Below are positions 19,917 to 29,980 of a stretch of DNA of 64,000 nucleotides, in pieces. Source of the DNA: Rubrivivax sp. A210 (GTDB lineage Bacteria > Pseudomonadota > Gammaproteobacteria > Burkholderiales > Burkholderiaceae_C); contig NZ_CAJGBN010000012.1 of the NCBI RefSeq assembly GCF_904426505.1, positions 248,001 to 312,000 on the forward strand, written 5' to 3'. The notes under the pieces are model-generated. The model was not told where the DNA came from. It ran no database searches and saw only the letters and a list, made by a program, of their open reading frames with translations. The number at the start of each line of letters is the position of its first letter. The first letter of the stretch is position 1. The position numbers and the translations under genes were made by a program.

Positions 19917-20960
19917 TCAGCGCCCGATGCGGGCAACGCCTTTCTTGGTGCCGACCCAGATGTCGCCGTCCGGGCTCATCGCCAGCGCGTACACATTGGT
20001 GTCGAGCAGCCCCTCGGCGAGGCCGAAATTCTTGAAACTCTTGCCGTCCCAGCGCGACACACCCTTGTTGGTGCCGAACCAGAAAACGCCCTGCCGATCC
20101 TGGAGAAGACTGTAGACGATGTTCCCGGCCAGGCCCTGCTTGGTGGTGAAGTTGGTCCAGGTCTTGCCGTCGAAGCGCGCCACGCCGCCGCCCCAGGTGC
20201 CGGCCCAGATGCTGCCGTCGGCAGCCGCGATGATGGAGAAGGTGTAGTTCGGGTTGTAGGTGGCGGGGCCGTCGTTGCCGACCGAGAGGTCGTGGCGCGA
20301 GCGCGTGCCCAGGCCGGTGTTGGTGGAGAAGGGCAGGTTCTCGTCGTTGGCGGCACCCAGGCCGTCCTTGTGCGTCCACGACTGCCAGCGCTTGCCGTCG
20401 AACATCGAGACGCCGCCCTCGGTGCCGAACCAGACGCGGTCCTGCGCGTCGACGGCCAGGCCATAGACCCATTCGTTGACGAGTTCCTTCACATAGGTGC
20501 GGAACTTGCCGGTCTTGGCCTCGATCTTGTTGACGCCGGCCCAGGTGCCGATCCAGAAGTCGCCGTTCTTCTGCTGCGTGAAGGAGTAGATCCAGTAGTC
20601 GGCCAGGCCGTGCATGGGGAAGAAGGTCTTCCACTTGCCGTCCTTGTAGCGCGAGACGCCGCCGGCATTGGTGCCGAACCACTTGTTGCCGTCGCGATCG
20701 AGGCCGATGGCGAAGACGTACTCGTTGGCCAGGCCTTCCTTGCGCGTGAAGGTGTTGCGCAGCTTGCCGCTGGCGAGGTCGACCTCGTGGACGCCGGCCG
20801 AGGTGCCCACCCACAGCGCGGTCTTGGCCGGCTCGACGGTGAGCGCGCGCACATAGACCGTGGGCCCGACCTCGAACACATCCTTGACGCGCTGGGCCCA
20901 GGCGGGCAGCGCGCAGCACAGGACGAGCGCCATCAGGGCGGGGCGGAAGCTGAAAGTCAT
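19917..20960 (-). CDS. Secreted periplasmic propeller protein (Reg_prop-like)
   Basis: 347 aa with a cleavable signal peptide (LPAWAQ, about residue 22). The rest is one propeller of about eight Reg_prop-type blades (ALWVGTSAGVHEVD, KWFGTNAGGVSRYK, VFWFGTNKGVSRWD). It shares the same inserted phrase near the middle with the downstream paralogue (YNPNY followed by VWAGTWGGG or IWAGTWGGG), so the two arose by duplication. ATGA overlap with the upstream cytochrome gene. Ligand unknown; possibly the sensory input for the cytochrome and kinase encoded beside it. Confidence 0.85.
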   Translation of the reverse strand: MTFSFRPALMALVLCCALPAWAQRVKDVFEVGPTVYVRALTVEPAKTALWVGTSAGVHEVDLASGKLRNTFTRKEGLANEYVFAIGLDRDGNKWFGTNAGGVSRYKDGKWKTFFPMHGLADYWIYSFTQQKNGDFWIGTWAGVNKIEAKTGKFRTYVKELVNEWVYGLAVDAQDRVWFGTEGGVSMFDGKRWQSWTHKDGLGAANDENLPFSTNTGLGTRSRHDLSVGNDGPATYNPNYTFSIIAAADGSIWAGTWGGGVARFDGKTWTNFTTKQGLAGNIVYSLLQDRQGVFWFGTNKGVSRWDGKSFKNFGLAEGLLDTNVYALAMSPDGDIWVGTKKGVARIGR

Positions 20961-21265
20961 CTAAGAGTCCTCAAATGGGCCACGACATCGAGGATGTCGC
21001 GGTCACGCAACTGGCCGGCGAAGGCAGGCATGCCGCCGCGGCCGCTGCGGATGGTGGCGAGCAGCGCCAGATCGGGCTTGAGCAGCGCCGTGGGGCGCGA
21101 GAAATCGGGGGCGCCGGGCAGCACCGGGCGGCCGTCGTTGCCATGGCACGAGGCGCAATGGCTGCGGTAGAGCTCGGCGCCATGGTCGGGATTGGCCGCC
21201 CAAGTCGGGAACGGCGCACACGCCGCAGCGGCCAGCAGCCCGCAGGCCAGTCGCAACGGATTCAC
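20957..21265 (-). CDS. Monohaem class I cytochrome c
   Basis: 102 aa with a signal peptide ending near FPTWA. One haem site CASCH and a Met ligand candidate in GRGGMPAFAG; C-terminal helix ILDVVAHLRTL. Small periplasmic electron carrier. GTG start overlaps the stop of the upstream Sel1-like gene (GTGA), and its stop overlaps the propeller start (ATGA), so these three genes are translationally coupled. Placing a cytochrome between sensory-type genes hints that redox state is an input to the kinase, which is inference. Confidence 0.88.
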   Translation of the reverse strand: MNPLRLACGLLAAAACAPFPTWAANPDHGAELYRSHCASCHGNDGRPVLPGAPDFSRPTALLKPDLALLATIRSGRGGMPAFAGQLRDRDILDVVAHLRTLR

Positions 21266-21888
21266 TTGCGCTTCACCGGCGCCGGGCTGCGCTGCTTGCG
21301 CCAGGCTGCGGCCTTGGCCTGCCATTGCGCCGCCTGGGCCTCGTCGACGGGCAGGCCCCAGCGTCCGCTGCGGTAGGCCTCGGCCAGCGCATCGGCCGAG
21401 GGCAGATGGTTCTGGCCGGCAGCGCGCAGCACGGCCTCGCGTGCCACAGCCGGCTCGGCCGCAGCGTCCGTGGCCATCTGGTTCTTGAGGTAGGCCGTGG
21501 CCACGACATCGATGGACGCTGCATGGCCCCGGGCTGCCGCTTTCGAGAAATGCGCCAGCGCCTGCTTCTCATCTTTGGCAAGCCCGCGGCCGGTGAGATA
21601 GAGGTTGGCGAGGCCGGCATGACCCTCGGGGTCGTCGGCGGCGGCGGCCTGCTTGTACAGCGCCACGGCCTCGTCGAGGTAGTCGGCGTTCTCGAGCAGA
21701 AAGGCCAGCAGGCTCTGCGACGGCGCATGGCCGGCCTTGGCCAGCGGGCGCAGCACGGCCATCGCCGTCGTGACATCGCCGGCCTTGTAGGCCTGCAGCG
21801 CGCGAGCGTGATCGTCAGAAGGCGCAGCCTGCGCACAAGCCGCGGCTCCCGCCAGGATCAGCACCCCTACACGCTGTCTGAATTGCAT
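21262..21888 (-). CDS. Exported Sel1-like repeat protein
   Basis: 208 aa from ATG 21888, which begins a good signal peptide (MQFRQRVGVLILAGA, cleavage near AQA). The longer frame to 21975 has no such start. Sel1/TPR-type helices follow: AVLRPLAKAGHAPSQSLLAFLL, split here as AKAGHAPSQSL, then GHAGLANLYLTGRGL and GHAASIDVVATAYL. Such solenoids bind partner proteins in the periplasm. It is the first gene of the cytochrome-propeller-kinase-apbE operon, and two weak sigma54-like elements lie just upstream. Confidence 0.8.
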   Translation of the reverse strand: MQFRQRVGVLILAGAAACAQAAPSDDHARALQAYKAGDVTTAMAVLRPLAKAGHAPSQSLLAFLLENADYLDEAVALYKQAAAADDPEGHAGLANLYLTGRGLAKDEKQALAHFSKAAARGHAASIDVVATAYLKNQMATDAAAEPAVAREAVLRAAGQNHLPSADALAEAYRSGRWGLPVDEAQAAQWQAKAAAWRKQRSPAPVKRK

Positions 21889-21920
21889 CTTTGCTGCGTC
21901 CGCGACCAGGCTGAAATCGT

Positions 21921-21956
21921 TGCGAGTATCAGGCCAGGGCAGCGATTTCCATGCCA
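21921..21956 (-). promoter_or_regulatory. Two weak sigma54-like promoter candidates
   Basis: On the minus strand, TGGCCTGATACTCGCA (21921-21936) and TGGCATGGAAATCGCT (21941-21956) both keep GG-N10-GC and match 9 of 12 consensus bases of TGGCACG-N4-TTGCA. They would start transcripts about 20-40 bases before the Sel1-like gene. No TTCCCG-N4-CGGGAA element is nearby. Confidence 0.35.
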
Positions 21957-22001
21957 GTATGGCCTTGGCGGCCAACCGGCATGCGCAGGGCGGCCGGCAG
22001 T

Positions 22002-23377
<1,376 letters not shown>

Positions 23378-23381
<4 letters not shown>

Positions 23382-24814
23382 CCTGTGGCGCTGCCGGAAT
23401 CGGCAGGGAGCACGAGCCTAATGCGCTGCAGTGCCCCTTCGTCTTGACCGAACGCAAGCTGTCCGCGCAAGGGCTCGATGGTGGCGCGGCACAGCAACAG
23501 GCCGCGCTGCACCTCGGGCCGCGCGAAGTCGATCACCGGGGGAAACAACATCTGTACCGCCACGCCGCCTTCCGTCTGCATCGTCTGGACGCGCAGGATA
23601 ACGGGCCCGGCCGACCCTGCCACCAGTGCGTCACAGGCCAGTGCGGTCATCTGCATCAGCACCTGCTGGAGGGCGTGGGCCGAATTGCGCACGGCCGGCA
23701 AAGCGTCGTCGGTCTTGATCTCCCAGCTCAGCAGGCGGTAGCGGCGGTCATACCCGACCAGGCGCACCACGCGGCGCAGCAGCGCGTTGAGGTCGATCCA
23801 GTCCTGTTCGGCCGGCTGCAGCGCCGTCATCTCGGCCAGCTGGCGCGCCACGCCGCCGGCACGCTCGACCTGGGCCAGGATGAGGCGGGCGCTCTGCGCC
23901 AGCTGCTCGGGCGTCATCTGGCCCGGCTCGGCGCCGGCCAGCTCCTGGGCCACGCCGCCAATCACCGCCAGCGGGTTGTTGATCTCGTGCGCCACGCCGG
24001 CGGCCAGGGCGCCGACGGCGAGCATCTTGTCCTCGTGCGAGCGGCGCTGGATGTCGAGCTGGATGTGGCGCTCGCGCTCGTCCAGGTCGTCGGCCATGCG
24101 GTTGACGGCCTGCATCAGCCGGCCCAGTTCGTCCTCGCGCCGCACCGCCAGCGGCACGCCGCGCAGCCCGGCGACGATGCGGCGGGCGTGCTCGTCGAGG
24201 CGGCCGATGTCGTGCGCCAGCTGGGTGAAGAACCAGGCCGCGAGCGAGCCGAAGCTGACCAAGCCCACCGCCGCCAGCAGCATCGACTCGACCGTCACCG
24301 CGTCGTAGCGGCGCTTGTAGCCGGCGTCGAGCAGCTGGCGCTGGTCCATCAGGCGCTGGTGGCGGATGTCCAGGTCGTCGGCGGCACGGCGCAGCGCCGC
24401 CTGCAGTTCGAGCCAGTTGCCCACCTCGGGCTGGGCGTCGAGCGAACCCTGGTTGCGCAGCAGCGTGCGTTGCAGCAGCACGTAGCCGGGATCGTGCTCT
24501 TCCAGCTCGCCCAGCTGGCGCCGGCTGGTCTCGAGGTGCAGGCGCAATTCGGCCGTCACCGCCGGCAGCTCGGCCTGCCGCAGCGCCTCGCCGACATCCC
24601 CGAGGGCGCTGTTCACCGCCACCTCGGCCAGCGACAGCGCTCGCTCGTGGCGGGCCAGGCGGTCGAGCGCCGAGGTCACCTCGGCGATGTGGACACGCTC
24701 ACCCGAGATGTAGAGGCCGGCGCACACCACGTAGGCCAGCAACGCGAAGGTCACGGCCCAGCCGCGCGCGCGCAACGAGCGGTGCAGCGGCAAGGGTGCT
24801 GGCTGGGACTCCAC
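23378..24814 (-). CDS. Membrane histidine kinase with a degenerate ATP-binding domain
   Basis: 478 aa. Membrane helices at about 19-37 and 178-196 enclose a 140-residue periplasmic helical sensor domain; HAMP-like region (197-250), then H-box GVAHEINNPLAV with His276. Past about residue 370 the sequence aligns with kinase catalytic domains in shape (NSAHALQQVLMQMTALACDAL at the N-box place), but the N-box Asn and the DxGxG and GxGxG glycine motifs are missing; only the later RGLLLCRATIEPLRG helix is recognisable. It may act as a phosphatase or need a partner kinase. Cognate regulator overlaps its 3' end. Confidence 0.88.
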
Positions 24815-24864
24815 TAAAGTGGCCCCATCGGCGCGCAGCCACCAGCGCGCCCCTCGCCCGCCAC

Positions 24865-24880
24865 GGGAACGGCGTTTGCA
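24865..24880 (+). promoter_or_regulatory. Candidate sigma54 promoter of the Sel1 gene
   Basis: GGGAACGGCGTTTGCA matches TGGCACG-N4-TTGCA at 10 of 12 positions, with GG (24866-24867) and GC (24878-24879) exactly 10 bases apart. The predicted start near 24891 is 20 bases before the ATG at 24911. No TTCCCG-N4-CGGGAA element is seen at the expected upstream distance. Confidence 0.55.
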
Positions 24881-24910
24881 TCCGGTCCCGCCATTGCCTG
24901 GAGCCCGTCA

Positions 24911-25432
24911 ATGAAGACCGTGAACTGCATCGTCGCCCTGGCCCTTTCGATGGCTGTGCTGGTGGCCCGGGCCGACCCCCTGCAGGACGCCACGTCGGCC
25001 CTGCAACGCAAGGACTATGCGGCGGCCCTCAAGCTGCTGGAGCCCCTGGCCCGCGACGGCCAGCCCCAGGCCCAGCTGCGCCTGGGCACGCTCTACTACC
25101 ACGGCCACGGCGTGCGCGAGAGCAACGAGCTCGCACTGCAGTGGTACGAAAAGGCCGCGCGCCAGGGGCTGGCGGATGCCCAGTTCCTCCTAGGCAACAT
25201 GTATGCCTACGGCCAAGCCCCGGTGGCGGCCGACCAGGACCCCACCCGCCTGGCCGCGCAGTGGTACTTCGAAGCCGCCAGCCAGGGCCATGCCGAGGCC
25301 CAGTACAGCCTGGGCATCCTCTTCCTCACCGGCAGCGGCGTGACGCAGTCCGACACCGAAGCGCGCAAATGGATAGACCGCGCCGCGGCCGCGGGACACG
25401 CCGACGCCAAGCGCTTCCAGGCCGGCCGCTGA
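24911..25432 (+). CDS. Exported Sel1 repeat protein
   Basis: 173 aa with a signal peptide ending near LVARA. Three to four Sel1 repeats are clear: AQLRLGTLYYHGHGV, AQFLLGNMYAYGQAP, AQYSLGILFLTGSGV and WIDRAAAAGHADA. Periplasmic protein-binding solenoid. It is divergent from the sensor kinase gene and has a sigma54-like promoter. It resembles the Sel1-like protein at 21262-21888 in type but not closely in sequence. It could modulate the adjacent kinase, since Sel1 proteins often act as adaptors; this is inference from position. Confidence 0.82.
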   Translation: MKTVNCIVALALSMAVLVARADPLQDATSALQRKDYAAALKLLEPLARDGQPQAQLRLGTLYYHGHGVRESNELALQWYEKAARQGLADAQFLLGNMYAYGQAPVAADQDPTRLAAQWYFEAASQGHAEAQYSLGILFLTGSGVTQSDTEARKWIDRAAAAGHADAKRFQAGR

Positions 25433-25477
25433 ATCACATCGGCGGTCCGCCCGGATTGTGGGTGGACCGCAGCCGGA

Positions 25478-26725
25478 TCAGGGCTGCACGCCGTCGATCC
25501 GCACCTGCACGCTGCGGCTGCCGGGCTTGACCGGCGCGCTCTGGCCGACCAGGTCGCCCGCCTGCGGCGTGGCATTGCCGCTGGCCGAGATGCGGGCGCC
25601 GATCACGACCTCGGGAAAAGCCGAGATCTTGAGTTGGGGCTGCATCGCCATCGTGTCGTCGAGATTGAATTCGAAGGGCCGGCCGTCGGCCGGGCGGCGC
25701 AGGATGGCCAGCGGCATGCGCGGGCCCTGGGCGGCGCGCGCAAAGACGAAGAGGGTGGCGCCGGCCGGCAGCCTGGCCGCGAGTTCCGGACTCAGCGTGA
25801 CCTGGCCACTCACCGCGGTGGCAGCGGCGGCCGCAGTAGGCGCCACTGACGGCTCGGCCGTGCCGGCCGCCGGAGCCGCTGCCGTCTCGCCGCTGCCGGC
25901 CAGACGCGCGGCCTCGGCGGCATTGGCGCGCATCGCACGCGCCATGTCCGATTGCGGCGGCAGCACCGCCATCGCGCGCTCCCAGTAGCCGCGCGCCGCG
26001 GCATAGTCGCGCGCCTCGAAGGCCACGCTGCCGGCCAGGGCCAGTGCCTTGGGATGGCGCGGGTCGGCGTCCAGCGCCTGCTGGATCAGCCGCGCCGGCT
26101 CGCCGGTGAGGCGCCGGCCCTGGGTCATCGCGGTCAGGTCGGCCAGATCGGCCAGCAGCGTGGGATTGCCCGGCGTCAGCTCGTTGGCGCGGCGGAAGGC
26201 CGCAGCAGCATCGGCAAAGCGCCCGAGCGCCGTGTAGGAGCGGCCCAGCGTGAGCCAGCCATCGACATTCTTGGGCTCGGCCTGCAGGCGCTGCAGCAGG
26301 GCCGCGATGCGCTGCTGCATCTCCTCGGCGCCGGCCTGCTGGCCCGCGTTCACCGCTGGCGCCACGCGCGGCTCCACGGCCGCCGGGTTGCCCAGCAGCA
26401 GATAGGCGGCCACGCTGCCCAGCGGGATCAGCAACGCCAGCGCCAGCGCGCTGCGGCGGGCCGGCGCCGCGGCAGCCAGCGCGGCCGGTGCGGTGGCATC
26501 CTCGACAACACGGGCGCGCGTCTCGGCGCGTGCCTGCTCGACGGCCTCGACGCCCAGCAGGCCGGCGGCCAGATCCTGCTCGACCTCGCGCAGGTGGTCG
26601 CGGTGGACCGCCAGATTGGCGGCACCGCCGCTCGCACCATCAGCGCCCGGGTTCAGCAGCGGTGGCAGCAGGAAGAGCATGGCGCCGATCAGGAACAGCG
26701 CCAGCACGATCCACAGCATGGTCAT
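25478..26725 (-). CDS. ccmI: Cytochrome c-type biogenesis protein CcmI
   Basis: 415 aa from ATG 26725. First membrane helix at residues 2-22, cytoplasmic loop with HLREVEQDLAAGLL typical of CcmI, second helix near 93-112, then a periplasmic TPR domain (GRSYTALGRFADAAAAFRRA, given as GRSYTALGRFADA) and a C-terminal beta domain rich in short strands. CcmI delivers apocytochromes to the CcmFH haem lyase. It is about 25 kb from ccmC-D-F-G-H. The regulatory inverted repeats of the cytochrome locus are found just upstream of its start. Confidence 0.9.
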   Translation of the reverse strand: MTMLWIVLALFLIGAMLFLLPPLLNPGADGASGGAANLAVHRDHLREVEQDLAAGLLGVEAVEQARAETRARVVEDATAPAALAAAAPARRSALALALLIPLGSVAAYLLLGNPAAVEPRVAPAVNAGQQAGAEEMQQRIAALLQRLQAEPKNVDGWLTLGRSYTALGRFADAAAAFRRANELTPGNPTLLADLADLTAMTQGRRLTGEPARLIQQALDADPRHPKALALAGSVAFEARDYAAARGYWERAMAVLPPQSDMARAMRANAAEAARLAGSGETAAAPAAGTAEPSVAPTAAAAATAVSGQVTLSPELAARLPAGATLFVFARAAQGPRMPLAILRRPADGRPFEFNLDDTMAMQPQLKISAFPEVVIGARISASGNATPQAGDLVGQSAPVKPGSRSVQVRIDGVQP

Positions 26726-26750
26726 CGCACCCGCCCCCACGGCCTGCTTC

Positions 26751-26786
26751 TCGCCGGGTTCGGGAAAGCCTTCCCGGAAACGGGAA
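26751..26786. promoter_or_regulatory. Tandem TTCCCG-N4-CGGGAA operator upstream of ccmI
   Basis: A perfect copy TTCCCG-gaaa-CGGGAA at 26771-26786 and a weaker copy TCGCCG-ggtt-CGGGAA at 26751-26766, with centres 20 bp apart. The same element with the same 20-22 bp spacing occurs upstream of the pentahaem and tetrahaem genes. Unlike those, no matching sigma54 promoter is found between this element and the ccmI start on the minus strand. Confidence 0.6.
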
Positions 26787-26863
26787 GACGCGGTGCAGCT
26801 TGGCGCATCGACATCGTCATGCGCCGGACCATGCAATTCCGCGGCCAGAGCCGCGCCCGTCGC

Positions 26864-27778
26864 TCAGACCGGGGCCGGCGCCGACTCGCCCAGGTGGTGG
26901 GCGGCGCGGTGCAGATGCGCCAGGAAGTGGCGCACGCTGGGTTTGCGCGCGGCATCGGCGCGCGCCAGCGCCCCCAGCGTCAGCTGAAGCGGCCCCTCGA
27001 CCACACTCACGGTCTCAAGGTGCTGCATCGCGAAGGGGTGGGCCGCGATCTGCTGCGGCAGCAGGCCGACGCAATTGCCACTGGCCAGCAGCGACAGCAG
27101 GCCCAGGGTGGAGTTGACCAGCGCGCCGGCCGGCGGCGGCGGCAGGCCGTGGCGCGCGAACAGCAGCCGGGCATAGCCGGAGGCAGGCGTGACGCCGGTG
27201 TAGACCCAGGGGACGGCGCCCAACTCGGCCAGGTGCCGCGCCCGCGCCAGCGGATTGCCGCGGCGCACGACGATGACCATGGCGATGGGCATCAGCGTCT
27301 CGACCGCGAATTCGCCCGCGGGCAGCTGATCCGGCAGCGGGCCCAGAGCTACGTCGACCTCGCCCTTGCGCAGCGGCGTGAGCTGCTCGATGTAGAGATC
27401 CTCGATCACGCGCAGCTGGATGTCGGGGAACTCGCGCCCGAAGGTGCGCAGCGCCTCGGGGATCAGCAGCATCACCGCCAGCGGCACCGCGCCTATGGTC
27501 AGCGCGCCCGCCATGCGGCCGCCGAGCTGGCGGATCTGGTCCACCGCCTGGGCCAGCTCGCGCTCCGCCGCCAGCGCCCGCTCGTAGAGCACCATGCCCT
27601 GGGCGGTGGCGAGCACGCCGGTGGTCGAGCGCAGCAGCAGCGTCGTCGACAGCTCGCGCTCGAGGTCGCGGATCAGGTGCGTCAGCGCCGGCTGCGAGAC
27701 CCCCAGCCGGCGCGCGGCGGCGCGCAGGCTGCCTTCCTCGACGGCGGCCGTGAGCGCCCGCAGGCCCGTGAGCTTCAT
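26864..27778 (-). CDS. LysR-type transcriptional regulator
   Basis: 304 aa from ATG 27778. N-terminal winged helix-turn-helix (MKLTGLRALTAAVEEGSLR, AAARRLGVSQPALTHLIRDL) and a substrate-binding domain with the usual GAVPLAVMLLIPEALRTF start. It is divergent from the aroE-like operon, with a T-N11-A palindrome between them, the standard arrangement for a LysR regulator and its target. The inducer is probably an aromatic or shikimate-type acid handled by the divergent genes. Confidence 0.92.
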   Translation of the reverse strand: MKLTGLRALTAAVEEGSLRAAARRLGVSQPALTHLIRDLERELSTTLLLRSTTGVLATAQGMVLYERALAAERELAQAVDQIRQLGGRMAGALTIGAVPLAVMLLIPEALRTFGREFPDIQLRVIEDLYIEQLTPLRKGEVDVALGPLPDQLPAGEFAVETLMPIAMVIVVRRGNPLARARHLAELGAVPWVYTGVTPASGYARLLFARHGLPPPPAGALVNSTLGLLSLLASGNCVGLLPQQIAAHPFAMQHLETVSVVEGPLQLTLGALARADAARKPSVRHFLAHLHRAAHHLGESAPAPV

Positions 27779-27785
27779 CAAAAGA

Positions 27786-27804
27786 TGATAGCCGCCGCTT
27801 ATCA
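27786..27804. promoter_or_regulatory. LysR-type operator candidate
   Basis: Palindrome TGATA-N9-TATCA containing the T-N11-A core, placed 7 bases upstream of the lysR start codon and between the divergent genes. Suited to autoregulation and activation of the genes at 27916 onward. Confidence 0.6.
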
Positions 27805-27915
27805 CGCCACGCCGCGCGCTATTTCTCCCGGCGAGGGGCGGCCTCCTATATTTCCGCTCCGCCGCAGCAGGCAGCGCCAAGGCAAGCCAGCCCGACACGG
27901 CACAGGAGCAGACCC

Positions 27916-28770
27916 ATGACCCGCATCACCGGCACCACCCGCGTCTTCTACATCCTGGGCGATCCGGTGGCCCAGGTGCGGGCGCCCGAGGTCTACAACC
28001 ACCTCTTCCAGCAGCACGGCATCGACGCCGTGGTGGTGCCGCTCAAGCTGCCGGCCGCCGCCCTGCCCGGCTTCCTGGAACACGGCATGAAGGCCGAGAA
28101 CATCGTCGGCTTCTGGGCCACCATCCCGCACAAGGCGGCGCTGGCCGAGTTGCTGCAGCCCGGCGACCCTGTGGCGCGCATCGCCGGCGCCGTCAACGCC
28201 GTGCGGCGCCTGGCCGACGGCCGGCTGGAGGCCAAGCTGTTCGACGGCATAGGCTTCGTCAAGGGCCTTGACCACTTCGGCATCGCGGTCACCGGCCGGC
28301 GCGTGCTCGTGGTGGGCGCCGGCGGCGGCGGCCATGCGGTGGCGGCGGCCATGGCCCAGCGCGGCCCGGCCCTGCTGGCCGTCTACAACCGCACGCGCGA
28401 GCGCGCCGACAGCCTGGTGCAGCGCCTGCAGCCGCTGGTGAGCGCGGCAGCCGTCACGGCCACCAGCGCCGACCCCGCCGGCTACGACCTCATCGTCAAC
28501 TGCACCTCGCAGGGCCTGAAGGCCGGCGACCCGCTACCCATAGACCCAGCCCGCGTCGACGCTGGCGCGGCCGTGGTCGACATCATCATGAGCCGCGAAC
28601 CCACGCCGCTGCTGCGCGCCTGCCGCGAGCGCGGCCTGCGTGCCGAGGCCGGCTTCGAGATGCTGGTGCAGCAGGTGCCGGAATACCTGCGCTTCTTCGG
28701 CCTCGAGACGCTGGCCGAGACGCTGCAGGCCCAGCTGGGCGAGGTGCGCACGCTGCTGCTGCCGAAGTAA
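27916..28770 (+). CDS. Shikimate/quinate dehydrogenase-like protein (AroE family, atypical)
   Basis: 284 aa. Substrate domain then NAD(P) Rossmann domain (RRVLVVGAGGGGHAVAAAMA). Catalytic Lys is kept in ATIPHK and Asp in FDGIGFV, but the SxS substrate-carboxylate motif near residue 16 is replaced by AQVRAP, so the substrate is probably not shikimate itself. First gene of an operon with an ABC substrate-binding protein and a lactonase-type hydrolase under a divergent LysR regulator. I take it for a catabolic dehydrogenase rather than the biosynthetic AroE. Confidence 0.82.
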   Translation: MTRITGTTRVFYILGDPVAQVRAPEVYNHLFQQHGIDAVVVPLKLPAAALPGFLEHGMKAENIVGFWATIPHKAALAELLQPGDPVARIAGAVNAVRRLADGRLEAKLFDGIGFVKGLDHFGIAVTGRRVLVVGAGGGGHAVAAAMAQRGPALLAVYNRTRERADSLVQRLQPLVSAAAVTATSADPAGYDLIVNCTSQGLKAGDPLPIDPARVDAGAAVVDIIMSREPTPLLRACRERGLRAEAGFEMLVQQVPEYLRFFGLETLAETLQAQLGEVRTLLLPK

Positions 28771-28816
28771 AGAGCCCCACCCCGTTGCGGCCAAGAACAC
28801 ACGAAGGAGACATCCC

Positions 28817-29959
28817 ATGAAGACACTGCTGCTGCCCCTGCTCACCGGCCTGACGCTGATGGCGGGCACCGCCCTCGCCGCCGAGCCGGTGAAGATCGCC
28901 GCCATCCTCGAACTCTCGGGTGCCGGCGTCACCTCGGGCACGAACTTCAAGAACGGCGTCGAGCTGGCGGTGAAGGAAATCAATGCCGCCGGCGGCATCC
29001 TCGGCCGCACGCTGGAGCTGAACGCAGCCGACACCCAGAGCAACCCCGGCGTCGCCAAGGGCCTGGCGCAAAAAGCGGTGGACGACGGCGTGTTCGCGGT
29101 CTTCGGCCCGGTGTTCTCGGGCTCCATCGCGGTGAGCATGAACGAGACACGGCGCGCCGAGGTGCCCAACTTCACCGGCGGCGAGGCCGCGGCCATCACC
29201 AAGCAGGGCAACCCCTACATCTTCCGCACCAGCTTCACGCAGGATTCGGCGATGCCGCGCGTGGCGCGCTACATCGCCCAAACGCTCAAGGCCAAGACCC
29301 TGGCCCTCGTCTATGTCAACAACGACTACGGCAAGGGCGGCCGCGAATCGCTGCTGAAGGCGTTGGAGCCGCTGGGCGTGAAGGTGGTCGCCGACATCTC
29401 CACCGAGCAGGGCCAGATCGACTTCTCGGCCGCCACGCTCAAGGCCAAGCAGAGCCATGCCGACGCCGTCTTCGTCTACACCAACGAGGAGGAGGCGGCG
29501 CGCGTGCTGCGCGAACTGCGCAAGCTGGGCCTGGCCAAGCCGGTCATCGGCGAGACCGTGCTGACGAGCCAGAAGGTGATCGAGCTGGCCGGCGAGGCGG
29601 CCAACGGCGCGGTCGCCCACGTCGGCCTCACGGTCGACGCGCCCATCGCCGGCGTGCAGGCCTTCCGCGCCAAGTTCGAGAAGGAGTTCAAGTACACGCC
29701 CGACCACAACGGCGTGAAGGGCTATACCGGCATCTACATCATGAAGGCGGCCATCGAGAAGGTGGGCAAGTTCGACCGCAGGGCCGTGGCCCAGGCGCTG
29801 CATGGCCTGGCCGTCAGCGTCGCGCAGCAGCCGGGCGTGCTGATGGACGTGAGCATCGATGGCAATGGCGACATCGACCGCGAGAGCTTCCTGACCGAGG
29901 CGCGCGGCGGCAAGCAGGTGATCAAGGCCGTGCTGCCGGCGCTGCGCGCCAAGCAATAG
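28817..29959 (+). CDS. Branched-chain amino acid-type ABC substrate-binding protein
   Basis: 380 aa from ATG 28817 with AAGGAGA 8 bases upstream. Signal peptide ending at ALAAE. Two-lobe periplasmic binding fold of the LivK type: KIAAILELSGAGVTSG at the N-terminus, ELAVKEINAAGGILG, VYVNNDYGKGG and ADAVFVYTNEEEAARVLRE. No permease or ATPase genes follow, so it must feed a transporter coded elsewhere. Operon context suggests an aromatic or cyclic acid ligand rather than an amino acid. Confidence 0.9.
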   Translation: MKTLLLPLLTGLTLMAGTALAAEPVKIAAILELSGAGVTSGTNFKNGVELAVKEINAAGGILGRTLELNAADTQSNPGVAKGLAQKAVDDGVFAVFGPVFSGSIAVSMNETRRAEVPNFTGGEAAAITKQGNPYIFRTSFTQDSAMPRVARYIAQTLKAKTLALVYVNNDYGKGGRESLLKALEPLGVKVVADISTEQGQIDFSAATLKAKQSHADAVFVYTNEEEAARVLRELRKLGLAKPVIGETVLTSQKVIELAGEAANGAVAHVGLTVDAPIAGVQAFRAKFEKEFKYTPDHNGVKGYTGIYIMKAAIEKVGKFDRRAVAQALHGLAVSVAQQPGVLMDVSIDGNGDIDRESFLTEARGGKQVIKAVLPALRAKQ

Positions 29960-29980
29960 AGAAAGTTCCGGAGGCCGGCC

